A stretch of 64,000 bases of DNA from Hymenobacter tibetensis (GCF_022827545.1 NZ_CP094669.1:3686001-3750000), one strand, 5' to 3'. Shown: positions 52,972 to 62,844, counted from the stretch's first letter. Numbers and translations: made by a program. Notes: generated by a model not told the origin, from the sequence alone.

Positions 52972-55900
52972 TTATTCCAGCGTCAAGCGGCTCGATTTGC
53001 TGCCGCACCGTACCAAGTACAGTCCCCGAGCCAGCTCGGCTGGCAAGGCGAGTTCCAAGGGAGCGTCGTTCAACACGGTTTGCTGCCTCACGACCCGGCC
53101 CTGGACATCCAGCACCTGCACTACCTGCCCCGGCGTTGCACCCGCGACTCGCACCCCGGAATGGGCAGGGTTGGGCCACACCGTGAGCGACGTGGCACTA
53201 TGCGGGCGTTCCTGTCCTCCGGCGGTGGCCAGCGCCGTGCGGGCCGCTGTACCGCTGCAAGTGGTCAACTCGAAAATGGAATACCCCCAGACCGTAGTGC
53301 GCGCCGTAGCGGCCATGCGCAGGTAGCGATACGAGCCCGTTACGGACAGCACGTCGGTGCGGCGGAAGTCCACCGCCGCGTCGGTGCTGACTGGCAGGTT
53401 GGTGCGCACGGCCAGCTCCTGCCAATTAGTGCCATCGACGGAGCCTAGAAGCCGGTAATCTTTGGCACTGGCGCGCTCCCACACAATGGTTACCGTGGTT
53501 AAAGGAACGGTCCGGCCATAGTCCACGGTGAGGTCTTGTTGGTCGGAAAAAGCGCTTTCCCAGCGCGTAGCTGAATTTCCGTCGGTAGCGTTGCGGGCGG
53601 GCTGTGAGGCCGTAGAAGCCACGGTGCTGGTGGCTACCAGGTTGGTGCAAGGCCCGGTCGGCGTGGTGGGCGGGGTACCTACCGCTGGGAAGGTGAGCAG
53701 GGTCCGCGGCGGGATTACGGCCGAGGTGACAACTCCCCCCTGCGCGTTGTAGACGGTGCAGGTTTGGGCGCTGGCCGATGGATTGTAGGCCACGGCGTAC
53801 GAGAAAATGCCGTTGCGCTCAAACACGCTGCTGGTGGGGAAATTGGTGTGAAACTTCGAGGAGAAGTAGCCTAGGTTTTGCTGCGCGTGGGCGTAGAAGT
53901 AAGTTATCCCGGATACCTCTTTCTCGTCCATGATGTAGCGCGGGTCGGTGGTCGGCAGCCGTAAGTTTTCGGCCAGCAGCTTGGTCACGTACTTCGGGTC
54001 CGATAGGTATTTGAAGCCTAGCGCCACATGGCTCCAGTCATCTCCCTCAAAGTCCAGCTCGGTGGCGTAGCCCTGCGCGGCTCGTGACTCGGCCAGCAGG
54101 TTGTTGTACTCGCGCCGGGCCCAGGCCGTGTCGCGGGCCAGGTAGCTCAAGCCGGGGTTCACGGGCAGGTACTGGATGCCGTGCACGTACTTTTCCTGCG
54201 CGCCGAAATAGGTGGCGTGGGCCAGCCCTTGGTTGGAGAGAATAGCCCCCATCTGGCGGCGGGCGGCGAAGGCGGCCGGGAAGTTGCGCTGCTTCCAGTC
54301 AAACCAGTACTCTAGCGTAGCGGCGGCTTCGCTGGTGTAGCCGAAAGCCCCGGCCGCGCGCATGGCCGGGTCGTTCAGCGCATCGCCGAGCAGAAACAGG
54401 CCAATCCACGACTGCATGGCTTCCGACGACGACTCCTGGTTGTTGCCGTTGCCCGAGCTGGTGCCGCCCGCGTAGCTGTGGCCCGTCCACGGGTCGAAGG
54501 TGCGCAGCCAGGGTTGGCTTTGGTTGGTTTTGTCCCAGTTGGCGTACTGCTTGGCAACAAGGCGGGCCATGCCGCCGTACTGGTTTTCCTGCAGGAAGGT
54601 GGGGTCCACCATGTTGTAGATAGCGCACGCCAGCGTGAAATAGCCGTAGTGGAAGTGGTTGTCCACGAATTCCTCGGAGCCGAAAGAAGGATTGAAGCCA
54701 ATCAACGCTTTCCACCGGTCGTAGCGGGCAAAGTAGCGGCTCCTCTCCCCAGCCTGATACGTCAGCCAGTTCACCAGCGTGGCCCGGGCCATGGTTTTAA
54801 GCGCCGCGGCAGCCGGGTGGTTTAGTTCTTTAGCCAGCAAGGCGTACTTGGCTTGCAGCACCACGTCTTTGCCGCCAAAGTACGTATCCTCTCGGTTGGA
54901 AGGGTTCTGGGCGTAGGCCGTCACCAGGCGGTTCTGGACCGCGACGTTGTAGGGATTCGCATCGGCCGCGCGACTGACCGGCGCGGTGTAGGAAGGAATA
55001 ACTCCTTGGAAATCGTAAGCAAAAGGAAAGCTCGTGCCGGCCACTGTTTTCAGCGTGCCGCGCGGGCTCAGGTAGTCGTAGCCAGTGAAGGCCAGGCTGT
55101 GCGCAGCATTCTGGTAGAGGTGCGGCAGAAACCCCTGAAGCGTAGGTCCACCGGGCTGGCTGGTGCGCAAGTCCTGCGTGGTCAGGCGCCACGTCAGGTT
55201 CACTTTACCAGCTACGGGGTCGTAGCCGTAGTCTACCTGCGTGTCCGTTACCTTGTTATAGGCGTAGGTTTCGTAAGCTGCCAGGCGCTGGCCGGCAGCC
55301 TGGTTGGTGGTTGCGTTCAGAGCCGACACCACAAAATAGCTGTTGGGAGTACCGGGCGTCAGCATCAATTGCGGCTGTTGGGTGGCGTCGGAGGCCCACC
55401 GGGTGCCCAGGTTGCCGTCGTTGACCAGCGGGCTGCTGAAGTTGCCCGTCGGCTGGGTGGAGGTTACTTCCACCGGCCGGCTCTGCGACACCAGCGTGCT
55501 GCCGTCGAACACCTGCATCTCAAACAGCGAATAGCCGAAGTTGGTGGCGCGCTTGTTGAACAGCAATCGTACGTAGCGCCCTGCTGCTCCGGGAGTAAGA
55601 GCGGTGATGTTTTCCGTGCCGCCGGGGCTAGTGGTGGTGCTGTACACGCGTTGCCAAGTAACTTTGTCGTCGGATACCAGCACATCGTAGGCCGAGGCGA
55701 AGGCCGCTTCCCACACCAGCCGCACCGTCGATACGGCGCGGCGGCTGCCCAGGTCAAGGGTCACGGATTGCTGCCCGCGCAACTCCACAGTGCTCCCTGG
55801 GGCCACGTGAACGCCAAAGTAGCGCCCGTCTGTGTTCACCACGAACGAGTTGCGGGTCGGCAGGGTCAGGGGGGTGCCATTGGCGGCCAGGTAGGTGGCG

Positions 55901-56466
55901 TCCCGCTCGAAATTAAATTTGGGGCTGATGCCCTGGGTTTCCACCCACACAAACGGCACACCGTGGGCCATGCTCACAATCATGTTCTTGCCCGTCGTGG
56001 TATCGGGCAAACTCATGACCAGGCCCCAATCCGACCAGCTTTCGGCCAGGGCCGTGCTGGGGGTATAACCCGTTGCCGTCACCCGCATGTTGCCGCCGTA
56101 GGCCATGTCGTAACTTCCCCCACTGCTGGCCGCCGTGCTCGGCACGTTGACGTTGATGCTGTTCGGAAAATTCAGGTTGAGCCCGTTGGGGTCGGGGTCG
56201 GCCACCAACGGGTACACCCATAGCAGCCCGGCATCTTTGCCGCGCACCAGCAAATCGGTCCACCAATCGTTGGTGGGAATGGGTCCATTCTTCTTGCTGC
56301 GGACCACGTACAGGGGCTTGTTGTACACAAAGTCCCGGAGCGGGCCCGGGGCAACCGCCCCGGGCGGGAACGAGGCGTAGCTGCCCGCGCCCACCGGCAC
56401 CGATGTTTGCGCCCGCAGCAGAGGGGCTGTTGTCAGGAGCACTAGCGTGAAGAGAAGTTGTTTCAT
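52972..56466 (-). CDS. T9SS-secreted GH81 endo-beta-1,3-glucanase with discoidin insert
   Basis: A 1164-residue secreted enzyme; signal peptide 1-19. The GH81 fold covers about 30-930. It has the start motif GPIPTNDWWTDLLV, catalytic D602 in DNHFHYGYF, and E678/E682 in NQESSSEAMQSW. A discoidin (F5/8C) domain of about 135 residues is inserted at about 226-360, and its halves are in swapped order: VTLDLGS..RYVRL..YSLFEMQVF comes before VNDGNLGTRWASD. A second, normal discoidin domain follows at about 936-1072, then a type IX tail (VWPNPAHSGVRV). It should attack beta-1,3-glucan together with GH16. Confidence 0.93.
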   Translation of the reverse strand: MKQLLFTLVLLTTAPLLRAQTSVPVGAGSYASFPPGAVAPGPLRDFVYNKPLYVVRSKKNGPIPTNDWWTDLLVRGKDAGLLWVYPLVADPDPNGLNLNFPNSINVNVPSTAASSGGSYDMAYGGNMRVTATGYTPSTALAESWSDWGLVMSLPDTTTGKNMIVSMAHGVPFVWVETQGISPKFNFERDATYLAANGTPLTLPTRNSFVVNTDGRYFGVHVAPGSTVELRGQQSVTLDLGSRRAVSTVRLVWEAAFASAYDVLVSDDKVTWQRVYSTTTSPGGTENITALTPGAAGRYVRLLFNKRATNFGYSLFEMQVFDGSTLVSQSRPVEVTSTQPTGNFSSPLVNDGNLGTRWASDATQQPQLMLTPGTPNSYFVVSALNATTNQAAGQRLAAYETYAYNKVTDTQVDYGYDPVAGKVNLTWRLTTQDLRTSQPGGPTLQGFLPHLYQNAAHSLAFTGYDYLSPRGTLKTVAGTSFPFAYDFQGVIPSYTAPVSRAADANPYNVAVQNRLVTAYAQNPSNREDTYFGGKDVVLQAKYALLAKELNHPAAAALKTMARATLVNWLTYQAGERSRYFARYDRWKALIGFNPSFGSEEFVDNHFHYGYFTLACAIYNMVDPTFLQENQYGGMARLVAKQYANWDKTNQSQPWLRTFDPWTGHSYAGGTSSGNGNNQESSSEAMQSWIGLFLLGDALNDPAMRAAGAFGYTSEAAATLEYWFDWKQRNFPAAFAARRQMGAILSNQGLAHATYFGAQEKYVHGIQYLPVNPGLSYLARDTAWARREYNNLLAESRAAQGYATELDFEGDDWSHVALGFKYLSDPKYVTKLLAENLRLPTTDPRYIMDEKEVSGITYFYAHAQQNLGYFSSKFHTNFPTSSVFERNGIFSYAVAYNPSASAQTCTVYNAQGGVVTSAVIPPRTLLTFPAVGTPPTTPTGPCTNLVATSTVASTASQPARNATDGNSATRWESAFSDQQDLTVDYGRTVPLTTVTIVWERASAKDYRLLGSVDGTNWQELAVRTNLPVSTDAAVDFRRTDVLSVTGSYRYLRMAATARTTVWGYSIFELTTCSGTAARTALATAGGQERPHSATSLTVWPNPAHSGVRVAGATPGQVVQVLDVQGRVVRQQTVLNDAPLELALPAELARGLYLVRCGSKSSRLTLE

Positions 56467-57345
56467 AGCGGTAGCGATGCGGGAAAGGATGAGCTACACA
56501 ATGGGGGGCAACAAATGACCACGCTAGGCGCAAAGCCCCCGTGACGATAAAATCTGTTGCGTGGAAAGGCAGGAGCTTTGGCGTTCAGCACGGCCCCGAC
56601 GAGAGCGAAGTATACAGGTCACTCTCTTCATCGAATACCCCGACTGCTAGGGCGAAACGGGGACAAACAAATGTGCCGTTCCTGGGCTAGCGACCCAAAA
56701 AAAGGGGTACGGGATAATTACGGTCCCTTAAAAAAAGCCTACCGCACTCATTAAAGGCAACAGATTTAGTATAACATAACTTATTGTAAATCAAACACTT
56801 GATATTGGTCATTCGTTGTTCACGCAACTGCCCGCCCGTAATATAATTGACCAGCCATTACTGGCTTTTCAGATACCGTATAGTTCGAATACCGTACCCC
56901 ATGAGTAGCTCGAACTAGCGCCACTCCCCCAAACTCAGCTGGATTTTGAAACGAGACACCTCCCCTACCTCGACGGTAAGACGCGCCTTTTGGTGGCTCG
57001 GTAGATCAAAGGTGGAAGCTTTCTTTTCCACTGGTTGTGGCCACTGCTTTGCGGGCAACTGAACAGAAAAGGTTGTGCGAATACAACCTGTGTTATGCCG
57101 AAGTTGTGGTCGGTTCAGTGCTGGCTAAACGCGCGGCCTTGCACGCCAGGTAAGGAGAATTAGTTAAGTTGTGCCGCTTGGTCGGCATCCTCTACTACCG
57201 CAGCGTTGCCGACTACGTGAGCTTAGTATTGAAATGTAAGTTCTTCGCACCAACAAGCCGTCTTATTTCACTTAGCTGCGGTAAGCCGGAGGGCATACGT
57301 GTTGCACCCAACAGCTACCTGTTCAATAGGCTATTCTTGTCTTTG
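56467..57345. other. Divergent intergenic region, GH81/regulator
   Basis: 879 bp between divergent genes; it must hold the regulator and GH81 promoters. A frame near 56930-57005 reads QTQLDFETRHLPYLDGKTRL, then LVAR and a stop, without a start, and may be a gene remnant. A partial Fnr-like site TTGATATTGGTCAT at 56800-56813 has no matching -7 element. Confidence 0.45.
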
Positions 57346-60300
57346 ATGCTCCTTGCTTTACATTATTTCAGCCGTCTCGCTACGACTGGGAGGGCCTACT
57401 TTCCAGCACGATCAACCTGTCTGCCCATCTTCCAATTCCTCCTGATATTGGTGGCTTGGCAATTCTGGGCGCTACCCGGGCGGGGGCAGTCTTACTCTTT
57501 TTCCCACCTTACGGTGGACAATGGTCTCTCGAACAACAGCATCCTGAGCATCATGCAGGATAGCCGCGGCTTCATGTGGTTTGGCACCTATCATGGTCTC
57601 AACAAATACGATGGCTACCGCATCACGCCCTACCTAGCCAATGCCAAAGATTCATCGGCCATCAGCGACAATTCCATTACCTGCCTGTACGAAGACCGGC
57701 AGCACACCCTGTGGGTAGGGACCCACTTGGGGGGCCTCAACCGCTACGACCGTAACCAGGATGCGTTCATCCACTACAGCAGCGAAAGCCGGCTGCCTTA
57801 CCGGCTAAGTGGCAACTGGGTGACGAGTATTTTCGAAGACAGCAAAGGCCGCTTGTGGGTCGGCACCGACTATGGCTTGAACCTGCTGGAACGCGGCGCC
57901 CGCACCTTCCGCATCTTTCAACACAATCCTAAGGATGCTACCACTCTAAACTCCAGCCAGGTATACGCCGTTACTGAAAACGAGCAGGGTGAAATTCTGG
58001 TGCTGACCAGTGCCGAACACTTGAACCGTTATCAGCCGGCCACCGGCACTTTCGCCCCAGCCAATGTAGGCGGCGAAGCGGGCCAGTTGCACTCGGCCCG
58101 GCTGCTAGCCCAAGACCAGCAGGGCCACTTTTGGGCCGGCACTTTCGAACGGGGCCTGCTGCGCTTTGGACGCGGACCAGCGCGCCGATACCAGCATCAG
58201 CCCACGGATTCGGGCAGCCTGAGCCGCAACCAGATAAAGGCCCTGCTGCCGACCGGCCGCGGCGAACTATGGGTGGGTACCGATGGCGGGGGGCTCGACC
58301 GGTATGACCCCCAGCACGACAACTTTACGCACCTGCGCACCGACGAAGAAAACTCCAGCAGCTTGAGCAGCAACGCCGTGCATTCGTTATTCGAAGACCG
58401 TAGCGGTACGCTGTGGGTGGGCACTTTCAATGGCGGCGTAAACTACTACAATCCCCATCACAATTGGTTTGCGCACTATACGCATCAGCCACGCATTGCC
58501 AACAGCCTCAGCAACCGCTCGGTGCTGGCCTTGCACCAGACGCCTGACGGGGGCGTGTGGGTAGGCACCGACGGGGGCGGCTTGGATGTGTTTGACCCGC
58601 AACGCCGGGCGTTCCACCACTTCCGCCACGACCCCACCAATCCCCATAGCCTGGCGGCCGACGTGGTAAAAACTTTGTACCAGGACCGGCAGGGCACGTT
58701 GTGGGTGGGCACCTACCTCGGGGGGCTCGACCGGTATGACCCGGCAACTGGTCGTTTTGCGCACTACGTTAATGACCCCACCAATCCCCACAGCATCACC
58801 AACAACTTGGTGTGGGACCTGTACGAGGACCGCCACGGACAACTGTGGGTGAGCACGCTGGGCGCCGGCCTGTGCCTACTGGACCGAAAGCGCCGCAACT
58901 TCACCCGCTTCCAGCCGCTCACCGGCCCCGGCAGTCTCAATGACTACAACGTGGTGACCATGCTGGAGGACCGCACCGGCCAGCTATGGATTGGCACCGA
59001 AGACCGGGGACTGAACCTGTATCACCCGCGTACCCGCACGTTCAGTTACGTGCAGCATAATGCTAAAAAAAGCAACTCACTGAGCAGCAACCGCATTCAA
59101 GTGCTGTTTGAGGATAGCCGCGGCCGTTTTTGGGTGGGTACGGCTGACGCTGGGCTAAACCTGTTGGACCGTCGCACCGGCACCTTTCGCCACTATACCA
59201 CCCAACAAGGCCTGCCCAGTAACATCATCAACAGCATCGTGGAAGACCAAGCAGGTCAACTCTGGATTGGTACCAACCAAGGCTTGGCCCGCTTTGACGC
59301 TGCCCGCGGCACCTTCAAAATCTACAACCGGGAAGACGGCTTGCAAAGCAACGAATTCGCCATCAACGCAGCGCTGCGAGCTCGCAACGGCGAGCTGTAC
59401 GTGGGGGGAGTAAACGGATTCAACGTTTTCGCGCCCCAAGCGCTGACCAGTAACCCCATTGCACCACCGGTGGTGCTCACCGGTCTGTTGGTGTTCAATA
59501 AGCCTGTGCACGCGCGGCAATCACCGAGGCTGTTGCGCCGCCACATCACCGAAGCCGATACGCTGACGCTCTCGTACAAAGAAGCTGCGGTCACGTTTCA
59601 GTTTGCGGCGCTTAACTTCATCGACCCACAGAAAAACCGCTACGCTTACCGCCTCGACGGCTTTGATGCCGAGTGGCGCTACGTGGGAGCCCGCCACGAA
59701 GCCACATATACCAACCTTGACCCCGGTACGTATACTTTTCGGGTGCGGGCAACCAATAACGACGGCGTCTGGAACCAACGCGGCGTGGCCCTGACCGTAG
59801 TGGTGACGCCCCCGTGGTGGAAAACTATTTGGTTTCGGGTAGTAGCTGCGGTACTGGCCTGGAGTGGCGTGATGGGCATGTACCTCAGGCGCACCAATCG
59901 CCTGCGCCGCCGGCTGGAGCAGGAAAAGCTGGTTGAAATCAACATCAAAAAGGCTGAGTTGCTCGAAGCAAGACTTAAATACGAGCAGGAATTAGCGGAG
60001 ATGAACCAAACTCAGCTGGAAAATGAAATGCTCAATAAGAACTCGGAGCTTGCCTCCTCAGTAATGAACACCGTTCACCAGAACGAGGCCCTGCTTACCA
60101 TCAAAGACCAACTCAAAGAGGCCCTCAACGACCAGGATGCTCAAGAACAGCGCAAAAAAGTGAGCCGGGTGGTGCGCCAGATAGAGCGCGCCATAACTCC
60201 CGACCAGCACTGGCAACACTTCGAACAGCTGTTCAACCAGCTTCACGAAAACTTTTTGCAGCGCCTAAAGACGACCTATCCCCAACTAACCAGCCGTGAT

Positions 60301-60462
60301 ATCAAACTGTGTGCCTACCTACGCATGAATCTTAGCAGCAAGGAAATAGCGTCGCTGATGGGGCTTTCAGTACGGGGCGCGGAAGACCTGCGCTACCGGG
60401 TACGAAAAAAAATGGGCCTGGACACGGCCACCAACTTGGCCGATTTTATTCTTCTGATGTAA
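57346..60462 (+). CDS. Two-component-propeller membrane regulator with LuxR-type HTH
   Basis: A 1038-residue sensor-regulator. I chose the ATG at 57346; the open frame extends to a TTG at 57169. An N-terminal signal/anchor precedes about 14 propeller repeats (DSRGFMWFGTYHGLNKYDG, DRQHTLWVGTHLGGLNRYD and similar) to about residue 700. A Y_Y_Y domain (about 752-822), one membrane helix (826-848), a coiled coil (852-948) and a C-terminal HTH (976-1035; SSKEIASLMGLSVRGAEDLRYRVRKKM) follow. Unlike classical hybrid systems it has no kinase or receiver. It should sense glycan breakdown products in the periplasm and act on DNA at the membrane. Divergent from GH81. Confidence 0.9.
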   Translation: MLLALHYFSRLATTGRAYFPARSTCLPIFQFLLILVAWQFWALPGRGQSYSFSHLTVDNGLSNNSILSIMQDSRGFMWFGTYHGLNKYDGYRITPYLANAKDSSAISDNSITCLYEDRQHTLWVGTHLGGLNRYDRNQDAFIHYSSESRLPYRLSGNWVTSIFEDSKGRLWVGTDYGLNLLERGARTFRIFQHNPKDATTLNSSQVYAVTENEQGEILVLTSAEHLNRYQPATGTFAPANVGGEAGQLHSARLLAQDQQGHFWAGTFERGLLRFGRGPARRYQHQPTDSGSLSRNQIKALLPTGRGELWVGTDGGGLDRYDPQHDNFTHLRTDEENSSSLSSNAVHSLFEDRSGTLWVGTFNGGVNYYNPHHNWFAHYTHQPRIANSLSNRSVLALHQTPDGGVWVGTDGGGLDVFDPQRRAFHHFRHDPTNPHSLAADVVKTLYQDRQGTLWVGTYLGGLDRYDPATGRFAHYVNDPTNPHSITNNLVWDLYEDRHGQLWVSTLGAGLCLLDRKRRNFTRFQPLTGPGSLNDYNVVTMLEDRTGQLWIGTEDRGLNLYHPRTRTFSYVQHNAKKSNSLSSNRIQVLFEDSRGRFWVGTADAGLNLLDRRTGTFRHYTTQQGLPSNIINSIVEDQAGQLWIGTNQGLARFDAARGTFKIYNREDGLQSNEFAINAALRARNGELYVGGVNGFNVFAPQALTSNPIAPPVVLTGLLVFNKPVHARQSPRLLRRHITEADTLTLSYKEAAVTFQFAALNFIDPQKNRYAYRLDGFDAEWRYVGARHEATYTNLDPGTYTFRVRATNNDGVWNQRGVALTVVVTPPWWKTIWFRVVAAVLAWSGVMGMYLRRTNRLRRRLEQEKLVEINIKKAELLEARLKYEQELAEMNQTQLENEMLNKNSELASSVMNTVHQNEALLTIKDQLKEALNDQDAQEQRKKVSRVVRQIERAITPDQHWQHFEQLFNQLHENFLQRLKTTYPQLTSRDIKLCAYLRMNLSSKEIASLMGLSVRGAEDLRYRVRKKMGLDTATNLADFILLM

Positions 60463-60479
60463 TTTCATTGTGTACAAAA

Positions 60480-60790
60480 GGGGCATTGATAGTGCTACTA
60501 TCAGGGCCTTTATTACATGCTGTAGTTCACCGTGGCTGTTGCAGAACTCTGGTTCTGTTATGGTGAGGCGTTGTATTTTCCTAGCAGCAACCCGTTTATA
60601 CTGGATGCGCAGCCGACAAGTAGGCTCTTGTGGTGGAGCTGGTGGCACGGGTAGGGCCAATGCGAGCCCTACTTGCTGCTGGGGCTGAGCGCGGAGCAGC
60701 TCTTTCAGATTATAGGCTATGGCCGCCAGCAGCATCGACTTGTGTGCGCTAGCTTGCCCACGTACGTTGATCCGAATTAGCAGATGTTAT
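60480..60790 (-). pseudogene. Transposase C-terminal remnant (IS1182-like)
   Basis: On the minus strand an open stretch reads INVRGQASAHKSMLLAAIAY, continuing NLKELL. This is the usual C-terminal segment of IS1182/IS5-type DDE transposases, followed by a variable tail. Stops (TGA TAA) lie just upstream near 60793, and the rest of the element is missing. It overlaps the 3' region of the regulator gene. Confidence 0.7.
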
Positions 60791-61009
60791 CAAGAAGTAA
60801 TCTCCGGCCCAGATATACCTGTTGCAGGTACCGGCTTCGGATTAATAGCGTGCGCCATGCAGGGGTCTTGTTGCTTGTCGCACACTACAAGGAGAGACCC
60901 AATGTGAGGTGCTCCTCGCTCGGGACATAGGCCGTTCGATACGCGTGGCAAATGCCTGTTGGAATTCTTGTGTTTTCACAGGCTAATGATACTAAGTAGA
61001 ACGCTCCAT

Positions 61010-61090
61010 CCAAAAAAGGTTCGGTTTTTGGACGGTTTTAGCACCCACGCAGAAGGCCCCGAAAACACGATTTTTTGAGGCCTTTTTTCA
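61010..61090 (+). terminator. Terminator-like hairpins between regulator and OMP genes
   Basis: Two stems: TCCAAAAA/TTTTTGGA (61009-61032), and AAGGCC/GGCCTT (61053-61084) followed by TTTTTT. They lie between convergent genes and could end transcripts from either side. Confidence 0.5.
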
Positions 61091-61144
61091 CACCCTTTTT
61101 TGGAAGGCCTTTTATCGCCGTTCGCGTCCTACCACTCGCTCGTA

Positions 61145-61738
61145 CTAGAACCGGTAGCCCGCTCCTATGCCGATGAACTCCTTTAGATATACCATGCGGT
61201 CTGGATCAGACCACACGACGACCGCTACGTTCGTGTCAAGCAGCCAGCGCTGTCCCAGGGCCCAGTGCCGTCCAGCCCGCACGATTGGCCGCGCGGCCAG
61301 AGACCGATGCGTGCCAGAACGATAGGTAAGATCGTCGGACGTAAATTGATTACGGCTAAACGCTGCAATGATGCCGGCGCCAATGAACCACCCCATCAAC
61401 TCGGGCTTGCGGCCTTGGAGATAGTAGTTGAGCGAGGCATCCGCGAGTAGCTCGGTATTGCGATACTTAGTAGTGCCCGTAACAATCAGCCCATTCGCAT
61501 CGGCATAGGGGTAATTATAACGATAAGAGGTGGATCGTCCCCCTAAACTGACACGTCCGCCCCAGCGGGGACGCACTCGTGCTTCGTAGCCCAGGGCCGG
61601 AATGAAAGGCGCGGCAATGTGGAGGGTGTGCACCGTGAGTAGGTGACGGTGGGGAGACACGGCAATCGAGTCCGACTGAGCCCTACTCCCGAAAGGAAAC
61701 AAGAGCAGCAAGGCGGCGCCATAGTGCTTGGCATTCAT
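61145..61738 (-). CDS. Hypothetical small outer-membrane beta-barrel protein
   Basis: A 197-residue exported protein; signal peptide 1-20 (LLLLFPFGSRAQ). Alternating strands (GYEARVRPRWGGRVSLGG, ELLADASLNYYLQG, FIGIGAGYRF) and a terminal aromatic residue fit an eight-strand barrel of the DUF3575 kind, but I cannot fix the family. No operon partner. Confidence 0.7.
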   Translation of the reverse strand: MNAKHYGAALLLLFPFGSRAQSDSIAVSPHRHLLTVHTLHIAAPFIPALGYEARVRPRWGGRVSLGGRSTSYRYNYPYADANGLIVTGTTKYRNTELLADASLNYYLQGRKPELMGWFIGAGIIAAFSRNQFTSDDLTYRSGTHRSLAARPIVRAGRHWALGQRWLLDTNVAVVVWSDPDRMVYLKEFIGIGAGYRF

Positions 61739-62074
61739 AAAGAAAGAAGTAGAAATAGTAGAAATAGCAGAGACGGGTGATAGACCGCACCGATGAGAAA
61801 GAAATACGGCTTAGGCAAGTAGATTATTGCGCATGATGAATATTTAACATCAGCCTCCTGTAGACGGTCCTTTACTGAAGGGCTCCCCGTCCAAAAAAAG
61901 ATATAAGAAAACACTTTCGAAACGCTGTGCTTCGAGGGTGCCAGAGGTGTACAAAAGGGTGCGCGTAAACCAACCGATTAATGGACACCTAAGTCTGCTT
62001 TGACTGGTCGCCTATTGGAACACCTAACTAAAGAATCGACCGTTTCTAAACAGCCTATCTGAAGTTGTTCGCAC
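61739..62074. other. Intergenic region
   Basis: 336 bp, relatively AT-rich. A small inverted repeat GACGG/CCGTC with a 19-nt loop lies near 61864-61892. No gene or firm promoter seen. Confidence 0.4.
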
Positions 62075-62545
62075 CTATAAGGGAGTAGGAGCAACTTGCC
62101 AAGCTGAAGCTAAGAGCTGTACGCCTGCTCGCTGGTGCTCTATTTCGCTGGTGCTTTGCCAGCCGCCACTTTCTATTAGGGCAACCGCGATGTAGGCCAG
62201 CGCTTCCGTTGTCGTAGAGGCCTGCCCGCGTACAAGCACAGTGGCTTCCAGCGGAGTGATCTTAGGGCGGCAGTACTCAATTCGGTACCCGCTCTGATTA
62301 CCAATAACCAGGACGCCCCAATTATCGCTGGCATTGTAATACGGTTGATCCTGCAACAGCAGATGATAGTGTGAGGTCAGTCCCCACAGCGGAGTGGTAA
62401 CAAACTGTTGTTTCACACGCTCGATCAAAGCCAACATGGCATTACCAATCTGTATCGTCTCCCAAGTGTTATCGGGTACGAGTAATTCCTGGTAAAATGA
62501 CTCTAACGTTTGGCTTGGCTGCGACTGACTACGGACGAAGGGCAT
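62075..62545 (-). CDS. Hypothetical soluble protein
   Basis: A 156-residue protein I do not recognise. It starts MPFVRSQSQPSQTLESFYQELL and has no signal peptide or membrane segment. TTEALAYIAVALIESGGW near residue 115 looks like a buried helix. Codon use is ordinary for the window. It is alone on its strand. Confidence 0.6.
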   Translation of the reverse strand: MPFVRSQSQPSQTLESFYQELLVPDNTWETIQIGNAMLALIERVKQQFVTTPLWGLTSHYHLLLQDQPYYNASDNWGVLVIGNQSGYRIEYCRPKITPLEATVLVRGQASTTTEALAYIAVALIESGGWQSTSEIEHQRAGVQLLASAWQVAPTPL

Positions 62546-62676
62546 GGCAGATCTTTTTCAGATAATCAGTGTACCTCTTTAGATAAGGACTCCGTCGGCT
62601 ATCCTATGCGAAAAGGCAGGCAAACTACTGAAGTTGCGGCAAATGGTCATTTACTGGAGGGCAAACCACCCCACAC

Positions 62677-62715
62677 AAACGGCCCGGAAACGCAGGGTTT
62701 CCGGGCCGTTTTTCA
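62677..62715 (+). terminator. Strong intrinsic terminator, plus-strand orientation
   Basis: A perfect 15-bp stem AAACGGCCCGGAAAC (62677-62691) / complement (62697-62711) with a 5-nt loop and T-run GTTTTT on the plus strand. There is no confirmed plus-strand gene before it; it may serve the minus-strand genes in reverse, or end an unannotated RNA. Confidence 0.75.
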
Positions 62716-62844
62716 CTACCGTTTATTAAAGGGCTGAGAGGACTCTTTCTTCCGCTACGCAAGCTCAACTGCGCTATTTAGGGGATAGCGCAGGCGTAAG
62801 AACAGTACTTCTTGGCTCTCGGGCCGAGCGGCTAAGGAGCGACG

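Noticed and set aside
54853..56223. 456-codon plus-strand frame opposite GH81
   Set aside because: Long but antisense to an unmistakable GH81 domain; composition rich in H, R, V and G is typical of high-GC shadow frames.
56800..56813. TTGATATTGGTCAT as an eleventh Fnr-type box
   Set aside because: One arm is imperfect, the site is more than 500 bp from the regulator start, and no TTTG lies at the conserved distance.
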